This document shows positions 4,875 through 14,236 of a stretch of DNA of 26,562 nucleotides, piece by piece. Each line of letters starts with the position of its first letter. Position 1 is the stretch's first letter. Source of the DNA: Bacilli bacterium (lineage in GTDB: Bacteria; Bacillota_I; Bacilli_A; RFN20; CAG-826); the NCBI GenBank assembly GCA_900767605.1, contig CAAFZT010000009.1, positions 1 through 26,562 of the forward strand, read 5' to 3'. The translations under genes and the position numbers were made by a program. A model generated the notes under the pieces. That model saw only the letters and a list, made by a program, of their open reading frames with translations. It ran no database searches and was not told the origin of the DNA.

Positions 4875-7595
4875 ATGGCTTTGAAAGATACGCTTCATAT
4901 GCCCCAAACTGAATTTCCGATGCGAGCGGGATTGGCCCAAAAAGAGCCCGTTATGGTGCAAGAATGGCAAAACAACGATCTATACCATCAAATGAACGAA
5001 AATCGGGTGAATGCTCCGGTTTTTATGCTGCATGATGGGCCACCCTATGCGAATGGAGATATCCATTGCGGTCACGCCTTGAATCGCTGCTTGAAGGACT
5101 TCATTGTCCGTTTCAAAAACATGGACGGATATCAAACGCCGTTTATTTTTGGCTGGGATACTCATGGTTTGCCCATTGAAGTTAAAGTGACGAAATCGGG
5201 GGTTAACCGCAAACAAACCCCCATTCCTGAATTCCGAAAAATTTGTGAAGAGTACGCGAAAAAACAGGTCAGCCATCAGAAGAGTCAGATTCAACGACTC
5301 GGTTGCCTTGGCGACTACGAACATCCTTATTTAACTCTTCTCCCAGAATACGAAGCGCGACAAATTGACGTTTTCGCGGCAATGGCCCTAAAGGGATTGA
5401 TGTTTAAGGGCGTTAAGCCTGTTTACTGGTCGCCTTCTAGCGAGTCCGCGCTTGCTGAAGCGGAAGTGGAATATCATGACGTAACGGCCAAAACGATGTA
5501 TGTCGCCATGGATGTGGTAGATGGGAAGGGCTTAGTTCCTAACGATGTCTCTTTTGTCATTTGGACTACGACTCCTTGGACGATTCCCGCCAACCAGGCC
5601 ATTGCTGTCAATCCTCGCTTTGAATACGGTCTTTTCCGGACCGATAAAGGCTTATTGATCTTCTTGGTCTCTCTTCAAGCGAAGATGAAAGAAGAACTCG
5701 GTTTAGAAAAAATCGAACTTGTTAAAACTTTCCGCGGTCAAGACATGGAATACCTGACTTATAAGCACCCGCTTTATTCACGTATTTCCCCGATCATCGT
5801 TGCCAATTATGTGACCGAAGATAGCGGAACCGGCCTTGTTCACATTGCACCAGATTTTGGCGTGGACGATTTTAACGCCTGCTTGAAATACGGAATTAAA
5901 CCTATGTGCCCCGTGGATGAACGCGGAATTATGCATATGGATGAAAAAGATCCCTTAAATGGTCTTTTCTATGAAGATGCTAACGATGTGGTTATCTCCT
6001 TGCTTCAAGAAAACGGCAAGATGCTTCGCGAACAGGACATCGTTCACAGCTATCCTCATGATTGGCGCACTAAAAAACCAGTTATTTTCCGTGCTACCCC
6101 CCAATGGTTTTGCTCCATCGAGCCCATTCGACAAGATTTACTTGATGCCATCGAACAGATTGAATGGCTTCCCACATGGGGTAAGAACAAAATGATTAAC
6201 ATGATCAAAGATCGTGCTGACTGGTGCATTTCTCGTCAGAGAGTTTGGGGCGTCCCCATCCCTGTGATTTATAATGAGGATGATACGGCCATTATTGAAA
6301 AACCCGTTTTCGATCATATCCGTGCCTTGATTGCACAATACGGTTCGAATGTTTGGTTTGAAAAAGAGCCCAAGGATTTATTGCCTGATGGCTATTCTAA
6401 TCCGGCTTCTCCCAATGGAAAGTTCCGCAAAGAGACCGATATTATGGACGTTTGGTTTGATTCCGGCTCCAGCTGGAATGGAACGCTTGTTGAACGAGGC
6501 CTTAAATATCCTGCCGACGTCTACTTAGAGGGCAACGACCAATATCGTGGTTGGTTCAATAGTTCGATGATTATTTCAATGGCCGTCAACGGAATCGCTC
6601 CGTTCAAGACTTGCATCACCCACGGGTGGGTTATGGATGAAAGTTGGATGAAAATGAGCAAATCCGCAGGCAACGGAATTGATCCCAACAAAATTGCTGA
6701 TCAATTCGGCGCGGATATTCTTCGCCTTTGGGCCGCTAGCGTGGATTATCACGCCGATGTCCGCCTAGGCGAATCCATCATCAAAACCACAACGGATAAT
6801 TACCGTAAAATTCGAAACACCTTCAAATTCATGCTTGGTAACTTGGAGCATTACAAAGAAATGCCTAAGGATGAATTGAAATATAGTTTGGTAGATACCT
6901 TTATTTTGGCCAAATTGGAACAGGTGAAGAATTCGTCCATCGAAGCTTATAATCATTATGATTTTGCGACAGTTACTTCTCAAATTATTACGTTCCTATC
7001 TGGCGATTTAAGCTCGTTCTATTTGGATTTTGCTAAAGATATTCTCTACTGTGATGAAATTGAAAGCTCGAGAAGAAAAGCGGTTGTGGATGTTATTTTC
7101 CATTGCTGCCATGACTTGTGCCTTCTTTTAAATCCGATTCTCCCCTTCACCATGCAAGAGGTCTACGGTTATTTGCCGGGACAAAAGAAGAAATTTGTTC
7201 AGCTGGAGAATATGCCCAAAGTGAGCCACGACTACGGGGAAGAGGTCCTTTCGCTTTACGAGGCCTTTAAAGAATTGCGTACCGTCGCGCTTAAAACCTT
7301 GGAGGAAAGCCGGGCCCGTGGGGAATTTGGCAGCAGCACCGATGCTTCATTATCGCTTGTTGTGAAGAACCAGCAACTTCAACAACTTCTGGAAAACGAG
7401 GGCGAAAATGCAGCAAAATTCTTCATGGTTGCTGACTTAAAGCTTTCCAAAGGAGAAGAAAATAAAGCCACATCGTCACTTGCGGATGGAGAGGAATGCC
7501 CTCGCTGCCGCTGCAAAGTTTGCCAACTTGAATCGGTTGGTGAAGAACAAGTGTGTCATCGCTGCGCGCAAGCTTTGAAAGAGGCGAGAAAATGA
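4875..7595 (+). CDS. ileS: Isoleucine--tRNA ligase
   Basis: A 906-residue class I aminoacyl-tRNA synthetase that charges tRNA-Ile. The HIGH box reads HCGH at residues 64-67 within a typical PPYANGDIHCGHALN context, and KMSKS is at 593-597 followed by AGNGIDP. The editing (CP1) domain shows the threonine-rich WTTTPWTIPANQA. The C terminus carries a zinc-binding module with two CxxC pairs (CPRC/CKVC and later CHRC with its partner), as in bacterial IleS of the Bacillus type. I choose ATG 4875, seven bases after TAAGGAG; the longer reading begins inside the terminator. The stop overlaps the lspA start as ATGA. Expression is controlled by the T-box leader directly upstream. Confidence 0.97.
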   Translation: MALKDTLHMPQTEFPMRAGLAQKEPVMVQEWQNNDLYHQMNENRVNAPVFMLHDGPPYANGDIHCGHALNRCLKDFIVRFKNMDGYQTPFIFGWDTHGLPIEVKVTKSGVNRKQTPIPEFRKICEEYAKKQVSHQKSQIQRLGCLGDYEHPYLTLLPEYEARQIDVFAAMALKGLMFKGVKPVYWSPSSESALAEAEVEYHDVTAKTMYVAMDVVDGKGLVPNDVSFVIWTTTPWTIPANQAIAVNPRFEYGLFRTDKGLLIFLVSLQAKMKEELGLEKIELVKTFRGQDMEYLTYKHPLYSRISPIIVANYVTEDSGTGLVHIAPDFGVDDFNACLKYGIKPMCPVDERGIMHMDEKDPLNGLFYEDANDVVISLLQENGKMLREQDIVHSYPHDWRTKKPVIFRATPQWFCSIEPIRQDLLDAIEQIEWLPTWGKNKMINMIKDRADWCISRQRVWGVPIPVIYNEDDTAIIEKPVFDHIRALIAQYGSNVWFEKEPKDLLPDGYSNPASPNGKFRKETDIMDVWFDSGSSWNGTLVERGLKYPADVYLEGNDQYRGWFNSSMIISMAVNGIAPFKTCITHGWVMDESWMKMSKSAGNGIDPNKIADQFGADILRLWAASVDYHADVRLGESIIKTTTDNYRKIRNTFKFMLGNLEHYKEMPKDELKYSLVDTFILAKLEQVKNSSIEAYNHYDFATVTSQIITFLSGDLSSFYLDFAKDILYCDEIESSRRKAVVDVIFHCCHDLCLLLNPILPFTMQEVYGYLPGQKKKFVQLENMPKVSHDYGEEVLSLYEAFKELRTVALKTLEESRARGEFGSSTDASLSLVVKNQQLQQLLENEGENAAKFFMVADLKLSKGEENKATSSLADGEECPRCRCKVCQLESVGEEQVCHRCAQALKEARK

Positions 7596-8245
7596 AGTTC
7601 TTTCGCCACTTAACCTGGAAAGATTCCAAATCTCTTTTTTGGTTTGGAATCGGGGCTATTGGCTTGATTTTGTTGGATCTTGGATCGAAGTGGCTTGTGG
7701 AACGATTAGTTCCCCTTACCACCGGCCCCGGGATTGAAGTCATCCCCAATTTTCTTTACATTACAAAATCCTATAATGTTGCTATCGCCTTTTCGCTAGG
7801 CAGCACGCTTCCGATGCAGGTTGGACGTGGCATCAACATTGTGATTTCGCTGGTCATGAGTACGGCTATCGTTTGGTATTGGATTTTAAAAGACAATACC
7901 TTTGGCAACAAAGAACGCGTCTGCGCCATGCTGCTTGCTTCTGGAGCGATAGGCAATTTGTTTGATCGCGCGTTTTATTGGGTGCCTATCACGGGGTTTG
8001 ATGGAGTTATTGATTTTATTCAATTTTATCTCGGCGGCGGTCCCTCGAAAGAGACTTCGTTTATCAACCCTTTCGCGACTTTCAATTTGGCCGATTCCTA
8101 TCTGACTATTGGAATCATATATTTAATCGTGTTAATGGTTCTTGACTCAATCAAGGAAAACAAAAGCAAAAAAAGCGAATGGAGTGACGATCCTCGCTTG
8201 GTGAAACCCGAGGAGAAAACGCAAGATGAGAACCATAACCATTGA
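7592..8245 (+). CDS. lspA: Lipoprotein signal peptidase (signal peptidase II)
   Basis: LspA is the membrane aspartyl protease that removes signal peptides from diacylated prolipoproteins. The 217-residue protein has four hydrophobic segments and the family motifs: LDLGSKW in the first, YNVAIAFSL, GNLFDR with catalytic Asp125, and FNLADS with catalytic Asp168. The two aspartates are 43 residues apart against about 19-27 in well-studied LspA, because of an extra glycine-rich loop (around YLGGGPSKETSF). A charged tail of about 30 residues follows the last membrane segment. ATG 7592 overlaps the ileS stop; the longer ORF reading starts inside ileS. The ileS-lspA-rluD order matches Bacillus subtilis. 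A likely client, the M6-like lipoprotein, lies in this window. Confidence 0.95.
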   Translation: MKFFRHLTWKDSKSLFWFGIGAIGLILLDLGSKWLVERLVPLTTGPGIEVIPNFLYITKSYNVAIAFSLGSTLPMQVGRGINIVISLVMSTAIVWYWILKDNTFGNKERVCAMLLASGAIGNLFDRAFYWVPITGFDGVIDFIQFYLGGGPSKETSFINPFATFNLADSYLTIGIIYLIVLMVLDSIKENKSKKSEWSDDPRLVKPEEKTQDENHNH

Positions 8246-9137
8246 TGATTCCATTGCAGGAAAAAGACTCGACGAAGCGTTGACTTTGCTTGGGGCGGAA
8301 TCGAGTCGAACGAAAGTAAAACTTCTTTTTTCTTCCTCCAACGGTGTTTTGGTTAATGGAGAAAAAGAAAAACCGCATTATCGAGTGGAAGCGGGAGATG
8401 TGATTCAATTTGGTGAACTCCCCAAAAAAGAAACGACGATAAAGGCGGAAGAACTGCCTTTAGACATTGTTTACGAAGACGATGATATTTTAGTGATTAA
8501 TAAGCCAGCTGGACTAGTGGTTCATCCCGGAAACGGCCATCCTGATGGCACGCTTGTCAACGCGCTTTTGCATCATTGCAAGTCTTTGGCTAATTCAAAA
8601 GATGACGTCCGACCGGGCATTGTCCATCGCATTGACAAGGATACAAGTGGACTATTGGTTTGCGCGAAAAATGACGATGCCGATGCTTATTTAGCAAGTC
8701 AACTTAGCGATCATTCGATGCATCGCGAATACGTGGCCCTTGCCCAAGGCATTATTCTGGAAGACGACGGAAAAATCGATGCTCCAATTGGAAGAGATGC
8801 GAAAAATCCTTTAAAAAACACAATTGATTTAAACAAAGGCAAAGAAGCCGTAACCTATTTCCATGTAGAAAAGCGGTTCCGCGAGAGTGGAGTCACGTTG
8901 TTGCGGTGTCGTTTATTGACAGGCAGAACCCATCAGATTCGCGTTCATTTGGAATATATCGGACATCCTGTTGTTGGGGATCCCCTCTATGGAGAAAACA
9001 ACCGCAAAATCTATTCTAACGGGCAGTTATTGCACGCCTATCGCCTTACGCTAAAACATCCTCGAACAAAAGAAGAAATGTCATTTGAAGCCCCGATTCC
9101 GACTTTTTTTGAAGATATTATTCGTTCGCTTCGCTAG
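8226..9137 (+). CDS. rluD: 23S rRNA pseudouridine synthase, RluD/YlyB type
   Basis: This enzyme isomerises specific uridines in large-subunit rRNA to pseudouridine. The 303-residue product begins with an S4 RNA-binding domain (about residues 12-75). The catalytic domain follows, with NKPAGLVVHPG near 91, the active-site HRIDKDTSG at 134-142 (catalytic Asp137) and the RLLTGRTHQIRVHLEYIGHP segment. AGGAG (8211-8215) lies 10 nt before the ATG, and the start overlaps the end of lspA by 20 bp, pointing to coupled translation. The last 20 bases also overlap convergent rnhC. The exact target uridines cannot be told from sequence; the position beside lspA matches ylyB of B. subtilis. Confidence 0.93.
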   Translation: MRTITIDDSIAGKRLDEALTLLGAESSRTKVKLLFSSSNGVLVNGEKEKPHYRVEAGDVIQFGELPKKETTIKAEELPLDIVYEDDDILVINKPAGLVVHPGNGHPDGTLVNALLHHCKSLANSKDDVRPGIVHRIDKDTSGLLVCAKNDDADAYLASQLSDHSMHREYVALAQGIILEDDGKIDAPIGRDAKNPLKNTIDLNKGKEAVTYFHVEKRFRESGVTLLRCRLLTGRTHQIRVHLEYIGHPVVGDPLYGENNRKIYSNGQLLHAYRLTLKHPRTKEEMSFEAPIPTFFEDIIRSLR

Positions 9138-10062
9138 AAATCTTTGCAAAATTGACAAAGTTTTTCTTTACGTATTTTTCCCAGGGAAAATTTGGGCTAT
9201 TTTGAGCTAATTTTTTAGCAAATTCATCGACCTGGGAGCCTGCACCTTGTGGAATTTCTTCACCCAGTTCGTCGCTTAATTTTTGCATTTCTTTCAAAAA
9301 GGAATATCTCGCTATTACGGATCCAAGGGCAACAGAAGGGAATTTCGTTTCTCCTTTTGTAGCAAAGACAATGTTTCTTACCACGTTTTTTTCATTTTTT
9401 AAATAATGATAATAAAGGCCTTCTTCAGCGAATTGGTCCTGAAAAATAGAAACATTGGGGTGACGTTGGAATAAATTGAATAAGCATTGATTGTGCATCT
9501 TTGCTTTCATCGCGTTCATGTTGATGCCAGATTCGAAGACCTGGTTGTATTTTTCATTTCGCAGTACAAGCAAGGAATAATCGAATTGTTGAACGAGAGT
9601 GTTGCCAATAGACAAGATATATTCGTCCCTCATTTTTTTGGAGTCGGTTACGCCCAATTCTTGGAGAATAGCATAGCCAGCGCGGTCGACGTAAGCTGCG
9701 CATACGACAACCGGGCCAAAGAACGAGCCCGTTCCTACCTCGTCTGAACCGATTTGATCGCGAAAAGGGTATGGTTTTTTGGGTGACAATGCGACTTTGA
9801 CTTTTGGGAGGGGTTTTTGAGCGGGAGACACATCGTGAAAAATAGAGGCTTCTCCCACGGCACCCGGGCCTTGAAAAAGAGCTTTGCTGCATCCGTTTTC
9901 ATCTTTCTTTTTGTAAAGCGTAATTTTGCAGTTTGATATTTTGGCTTCGAATCGGATGTAGTCCGAATGGGTGGGGGATGCACTTAGACCGTAATAGGCC
10001 TCGATTAATTTCGCTTCTTCGTCGGAAACCGGGAAGGAGATATTCGTAGAAATGTCGCTCAT
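9118..10062 (-). CDS. rnhC: Ribonuclease HIII
   Basis: RNase HIII cleaves the RNA strand of RNA-DNA hybrids and is typical of Firmicutes and Mollicutes. The 314-residue protein has an N-terminal TBP-like domain (about 1-95) and then the RNase H core starting with IGSDEVGTGSFFGPVVV, in which Asp107 and Glu108 are the DE metal ligands. VTDSKKM near 139 supplies the next acidic site. The Asp-Glu pair followed by GTG and the N-terminal extension separate it from RNase HII. It is the only minus-strand gene in the first 16 kb; its tail overlaps rluD by 20 bp and it is divergent from mutS2. No proper Shine-Dalgarno precedes its ATG. Confidence 0.95.
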   Translation of the reverse strand: MSDISTNISFPVSDEEAKLIEAYYGLSASPTHSDYIRFEAKISNCKITLYKKKDENGCSKALFQGPGAVGEASIFHDVSPAQKPLPKVKVALSPKKPYPFRDQIGSDEVGTGSFFGPVVVCAAYVDRAGYAILQELGVTDSKKMRDEYILSIGNTLVQQFDYSLLVLRNEKYNQVFESGINMNAMKAKMHNQCLFNLFQRHPNVSIFQDQFAEEGLYYHYLKNEKNVVRNIVFATKGETKFPSVALGSVIARYSFLKEMQKLSDELGEEIPQGAGSQVDEFAKKLAQNSPNFPWEKYVKKNFVNFAKISSEANE

Positions 10063-10068
10063 TGCCTT

Positions 10069-10077
10069 ATTTTAGCA
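10069..10077 (-). promoter_or_regulatory. Extended -10 promoter of rnhC
   Basis: Read on the minus strand, TGCTAAAAT is an extended -10 element ending 6 nt before the rnhC ATG. Transcription should start at or next to the ATG itself. AAGG lies only two bases before the ATG, too close for a normal Shine-Dalgarno. The -35 region is weak, as is common with extended -10 promoters. Confidence 0.55.
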
Positions 10078-10092
10078 TGCGTCTTGCGTTTA

Positions 10093-10122
10093 TTCATTTC
10101 GTCTTCAAAAAATCGTTATAAT
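10093..10122 (+). promoter_or_regulatory. mutS2 promoter, apparent leaderless start
   Basis: A consensus TATAAT (10117-10122) ends 9 nt before the mutS2 ATG at 10132. TTCATT (10093-10098) at 18 bp is a weak -35. The intervening ACCTGCGTT has no Shine-Dalgarno sequence. Confidence 0.6.
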
Positions 10123-10131
10123 ACCTGCGTT

Positions 10132-12441
10132 ATGCAAACGGTTTACGAGATTTTAGAATGGGAACGCATCAAAGGATTGCTCTCCATTCATACGAGGACT
10201 CAAATCGGTCGCCATATGACCGAGTGTTTGGAGCCACTGGAAAAGGGCATATTGGAAGAAGAGGCGGCACGGACTTCGGAAATGATTTTGTGTTTAGACC
10301 GTTACGGCCGTCTCCCCATTGATTCCGGCGCCGATATATCCCATTTACTGGATTTGGCCTCAAAAGGGGGTAGGCTAAGCGTAGAGGAATTGGAAACGGT
10401 TTGCCACGATGTTTCATTAGCCAAAGACTGTTCTTCTTATTTTAAAAAAAGTCAGGATTCCCCTAAAATCCAAGAGAAATTGCTCGCGATGAGCAATATG
10501 GATTTTTTGGAGGCAGATATTCATAAAATCATAGCTCCCGACCTCTCCATTTATGACAACGCTTCACCGGAATTGCGGCGTATTCGCTCCTCAATGAAAC
10601 GATTGGAAAAGCAGATAACCGCTGAACTAGGCGTAGTTTTGGAGGCGAATAAGGAGTATTTAAGTGACACGACGTTGACGCTAAGGAATGGACATTATGT
10701 TTTGCCCGTTGCTAACGCTTACAAAAATAAAGTGAACGGAATCGTTCAGGACATTTCCGGAAGTGGCAATACAACGTTCATTGAACCAGAAAGATTGGTG
10801 CGTTTAAACAACCAACTGGCCATCCTCAAAGGAGAGGAAAAGCAAGAAATCGCTCGTATTTTATTAGAAATTTCTCATGAGGTCGGCGGTTGTAGCGAAG
10901 CTCTTAAAACCAACAATCGTCTCATTGGCTATCTTGATTTTCTTCAGTCGAAAGCTCTTTTCGGAGAAGCATTCCATTGCCACATGGGCCAAATTAGCGA
11001 GGATGGCAGTTTGTTTATCCCTGGAGCCCGCCACCCCTTGTTAGATCAAAAAAAGGTTGTTGCCAATGATTTTTCAATTTCAGCGAATTGTAAAATTATC
11101 ATCATTTCTGGTCCGAACGCCGGAGGAAAAACGATTGCATTAAAAACATTAGGCTGTCTTTGCTTGATGTTTTCCTGCGCAGTGCCTTTGCCTTGTTTGG
11201 AAGGGGCGATTGTCCCTCGTTACCAAAACATTTTTGCCGATATTGGAGACTCTCAATCCATTTCCGACAATCTTTCCACGTTCTCTGGCCACGTTTCGAA
11301 ATTGTCCTATATTTGCAATGCGGTGGGAGGAAAGGATTTGGTTCTTTTAGATGAAGTGGGAACGGGCACGAGTCCCAAAGAAGGGGAAGCGCTGGCCAAG
11401 GCGGTTACTAAATATCTTCTTAGCAAACATTGCACGGCTATTATCTCTTCGCACTTTGAAGGCTTAAAGGCTTTTGCGTTCGACCACGACTCCGTGGAAA
11501 ATGCGTCGATGCTTTTCGATGATGAGAAGCTACTTCCCACCTATAAAATTCAGTTTGGCTTGCCTGGGGAATCCTATGGATTGAAGGTGGCCAAGAGGTT
11601 TGGCCTTCCAGAAAAGATTTTAGAAGATGCAGTAAACGAGATGTCTTCTTCCGCCGACCTTAGCGTGTCCAAAGCCATTGAAAGACTATCCAAACTAAGC
11701 AAAGAGAACGAAGACCTTAAGGCGAGTTTGGCAAAACAGAAGTTTGAATTAGAGAAAAAAGAACGCGATTTAACGATTAAGGAAAATAACTTACGCCAAA
11801 AAGAAGAAAAGTCAGTTGGCGAATGGAGAAACGAGAAGAAAATTCTGGTGGATAAAGCCAAAAGCGAAATTGATGATTTAATGAAGGAACTATCAAAACC
11901 GGGCGTTAAACTTCATCAAGTCATCCAGGCGAAAAAACGGCTGGAGGATTTGGATGAAAAGAAGCAGGAAAGCACTTTTGATACGGTTGTTTCTGTTGGC
12001 GATTATGTAAAGGTACCTGAATTTGATTTGGTTGGAAAAGTCCAAAGAATTCAGGGAAATCGCGTTTATGTAATTACTCCGGATGGATTATCTTTTGAAA
12101 CGAAAATGAATCAAGTTCTTCCTAGCCTAGCTCCTGAAAAGAAGAAAACAAGAGGAAGCGGTGCGCGTCTAGATTCCGTGGGGAGAGGCCCTTCTGTGCC
12201 CATGGAATTGAATATTATTGGCTTGCACGTTGATGAGGCGGCTTGCGAAATTGCCAAATATTTAGATGCTTGTCGTCTAAAGGGGTATAAAAAGGTTCGT
12301 ATTATCCACGGGTATGGAAGTGGCGCGCTTCGCCAATTAACCCATGATTATCTAAGAAAGCACGCGAATTTTGTGGAAAAATTTGAATTGGGAGGAGAGT
12401 TTGACGGCGGAAGCGGTGCGACCGTAGTCTACCTTAAATAA
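10132..12441 (+). CDS. mutS2: Endonuclease MutS2 / ribosome-collision ATPase
   Basis: MutS2 is a MutS-family ATPase with a C-terminal Smr domain; in Firmicutes it has been linked to suppression of recombination and, more recently, to splitting collided ribosomes. The 769-residue product has the core lever region, Walker A GPNAGGKT (327-334), Walker B LLDEVGTG (405-412), a charged coiled coil (about 520-620) and an Smr domain from about 692 with the HGYGSGALR motif. The usual LDLR-type motif opening the Smr domain reads LNIIG here. I choose ATG 10132 because MQTVYEILEWERIKGLL is the family-typical beginning; a longer reading from TTG 10084 would span the promoter. uvrC follows after 2 bp. Confidence 0.95.
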   Translation: MQTVYEILEWERIKGLLSIHTRTQIGRHMTECLEPLEKGILEEEAARTSEMILCLDRYGRLPIDSGADISHLLDLASKGGRLSVEELETVCHDVSLAKDCSSYFKKSQDSPKIQEKLLAMSNMDFLEADIHKIIAPDLSIYDNASPELRRIRSSMKRLEKQITAELGVVLEANKEYLSDTTLTLRNGHYVLPVANAYKNKVNGIVQDISGSGNTTFIEPERLVRLNNQLAILKGEEKQEIARILLEISHEVGGCSEALKTNNRLIGYLDFLQSKALFGEAFHCHMGQISEDGSLFIPGARHPLLDQKKVVANDFSISANCKIIIISGPNAGGKTIALKTLGCLCLMFSCAVPLPCLEGAIVPRYQNIFADIGDSQSISDNLSTFSGHVSKLSYICNAVGGKDLVLLDEVGTGTSPKEGEALAKAVTKYLLSKHCTAIISSHFEGLKAFAFDHDSVENASMLFDDEKLLPTYKIQFGLPGESYGLKVAKRFGLPEKILEDAVNEMSSSADLSVSKAIERLSKLSKENEDLKASLAKQKFELEKKERDLTIKENNLRQKEEKSVGEWRNEKKILVDKAKSEIDDLMKELSKPGVKLHQVIQAKKRLEDLDEKKQESTFDTVVSVGDYVKVPEFDLVGKVQRIQGNRVYVITPDGLSFETKMNQVLPSLAPEKKKTRGSGARLDSVGRGPSVPMELNIIGLHVDEAACEIAKYLDACRLKGYKKVRIIHGYGSGALRQLTHDYLRKHANFVEKFELGGEFDGGSGATVVYLK

Positions 12442-12443
12442 GG

Positions 12444-14225
12444 ATGCTCACTCCAAAACTTAGTCGGCTTATTTCTCTGCTTCCGGATTCTCCGGGCGTC
12501 TATCAAATGAAAGACGCCGAGGATAGAATTATTTATATTGGAAAGGCCAAAAACTTAAAAAAGAGGGTTAGCCAATACTTTTTAAGGCCACAATCTGGAA
12601 AAGTGGCGGCCATGGTTTCCCATGTGGATCATTTCGATTTCATTGTCGTTAACAGCGATAAAGAAGCGTTTATTTTGGAGATGAATCTCATTCAAACGCA
12701 TTATCCTCGTTACAACATCATGCTTATGGATGATAGTCATTACCCCTATATTGCTTTGAAAAAGCACAATGACCCTCTCCTTAAAATTTCTCGTACCGCT
12801 AAAGACGGCCGTTATTTTTACTTTGGCCCATTCCCTAACAGTTCTTCGTGCTATCAAACCATTGATTTGCTTAATAAGATTTACCCCACAAGAAAATGTC
12901 GAAATATCCCGAATAAGCCTTGCCTGTATTATTCCATGGGCCAATGTTTGGCCCCATGTGTTCGTGCTATAGACCCTAAAATTACCGATGAACTATACAC
13001 ATCCATAAAGCGGTTTTTGGGTGGGGATACCTCCTCCGTAAAAGCGGAACTGAAGAAAAAAATGAACGAGGCCAGCGATCGGCTCGATTTTGAAAATGCC
13101 CAAGGATACAAAAAAATCCTAGATTCGTTGGAATACACAACGGCTAAGCAAACTGTTGAGGTGGTAACCGACACCATAAGCCGAGATGTGATTTCTTTTG
13201 CGGAAAGAGACGGCTATCTAGGGCTAGCTATCCTGACATATCGGCAGGGTCGGCTCTTGGGAAAGAATTGCCATGTTTTAAGCGTTTTTGGACAACGGGA
13301 AGAGCAAATCGTGGATTTGGTTATGCAATATTATCAAAATCATGAACTCCCCAAAGAAATCGTGGCAAGGGTAGAAGGGCTGAAAGAAGACGTTGAAGCT
13401 GTTTATGAAGGCTGCAAGGTCATTGTCCCAAAAGAAGGCAGATTGCTTGAAATGGTGCACCTTGCCGAATTGAATGCTAGGCAAGCCCTAGATGCCCATT
13501 TTATGACCGCACGGTTGGAAGACGATAATTTGGAACTACTCGAAAATTTAGGAAAATTACTCGGAATTCCAACCCCTTATCGAATTGAACTTTTTGATAA
13601 TTCCCATTTGCAAGGCTCCAATGCAGTCGGCGCGATGGTTTGCTTTATTAACGGAGAGTCCGCGAAAGGAATGTATCGGAAATTTCATTTGTCAGATGAA
13701 AACGCGGGCGATGATTATCATTCTATGGTGGAAGTGATTACGCGCAGATATTCTCGCCTTAAAAACGAAGGATCCCCTTTGCCGGATTTAATTCTTGTGG
13801 ATGGAGGATTGCCCCAAGTCCATGCGGCAGAAGAAGGATTAAACCAAGCGGGGCCGCCTCAAATTCCATTATCTGGTCTATTCAAAAATGACAAACACCA
13901 AACAAGCGGATTGATGGATAGAAGCGGAAATGTATATCCGATTGATTCGAAATCCCCATTATTTTTCCTATTGATGAGGATGCAAGATGAGGTGCACCGC
14001 TATGCAATCACCTTTCATAAAAATGTTCGTTCCAAGAAGGCTAAAGAAAGCGTTTTTGATGGAGTTTCTGGCATTGGAATAAAGAGAAAAGAGGTGCTGG
14101 AGAAGCATTATCCAAGCAGAGAGGCGCTGCTGAACGCTTCTATAGAGGAGCTTTCGCAAATTCTTCCCGAAAAAACGGCACAAATCCTATACACAAGGCT
14201 ACACAACCCCTTTGAAAAAGTATAA
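12444..14225 (+). CDS. uvrC: Excinuclease ABC subunit C
   Basis: UvrC makes both incisions in nucleotide excision repair with UvrA and UvrB. The 593-residue protein has the N-terminal GIY-YIG nuclease domain (GVYQMKDAEDRIIYIGKAK, near residues 18-36), cysteines around CRNIPNKPCLYYSMGQCLAPC, a UVR motif (about 200-235), the RNase H-like C-terminal nuclease (FDNSHLQG and LILVDGG) and terminal helix-hairpin-helix repeats (VSGIGIKRKEVLEKHY). Only 2 bp separate it from mutS2, and AAGG sits immediately against the ATG with no spacer, so initiation probably depends on ribosomes finishing mutS2. mutS2 and uvrC are also close neighbours in B. subtilis. Confidence 0.96.
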   Translation: MLTPKLSRLISLLPDSPGVYQMKDAEDRIIYIGKAKNLKKRVSQYFLRPQSGKVAAMVSHVDHFDFIVVNSDKEAFILEMNLIQTHYPRYNIMLMDDSHYPYIALKKHNDPLLKISRTAKDGRYFYFGPFPNSSSCYQTIDLLNKIYPTRKCRNIPNKPCLYYSMGQCLAPCVRAIDPKITDELYTSIKRFLGGDTSSVKAELKKKMNEASDRLDFENAQGYKKILDSLEYTTAKQTVEVVTDTISRDVISFAERDGYLGLAILTYRQGRLLGKNCHVLSVFGQREEQIVDLVMQYYQNHELPKEIVARVEGLKEDVEAVYEGCKVIVPKEGRLLEMVHLAELNARQALDAHFMTARLEDDNLELLENLGKLLGIPTPYRIELFDNSHLQGSNAVGAMVCFINGESAKGMYRKFHLSDENAGDDYHSMVEVITRRYSRLKNEGSPLPDLILVDGGLPQVHAAEEGLNQAGPPQIPLSGLFKNDKHQTSGLMDRSGNVYPIDSKSPLFFLLMRMQDEVHRYAITFHKNVRSKKAKESVFDGVSGIGIKRKEVLEKHYPSREALLNASIEELSQILPEKTAQILYTRLHNPFEKV

Positions 14226-14236
14226 ACTACACCCGT

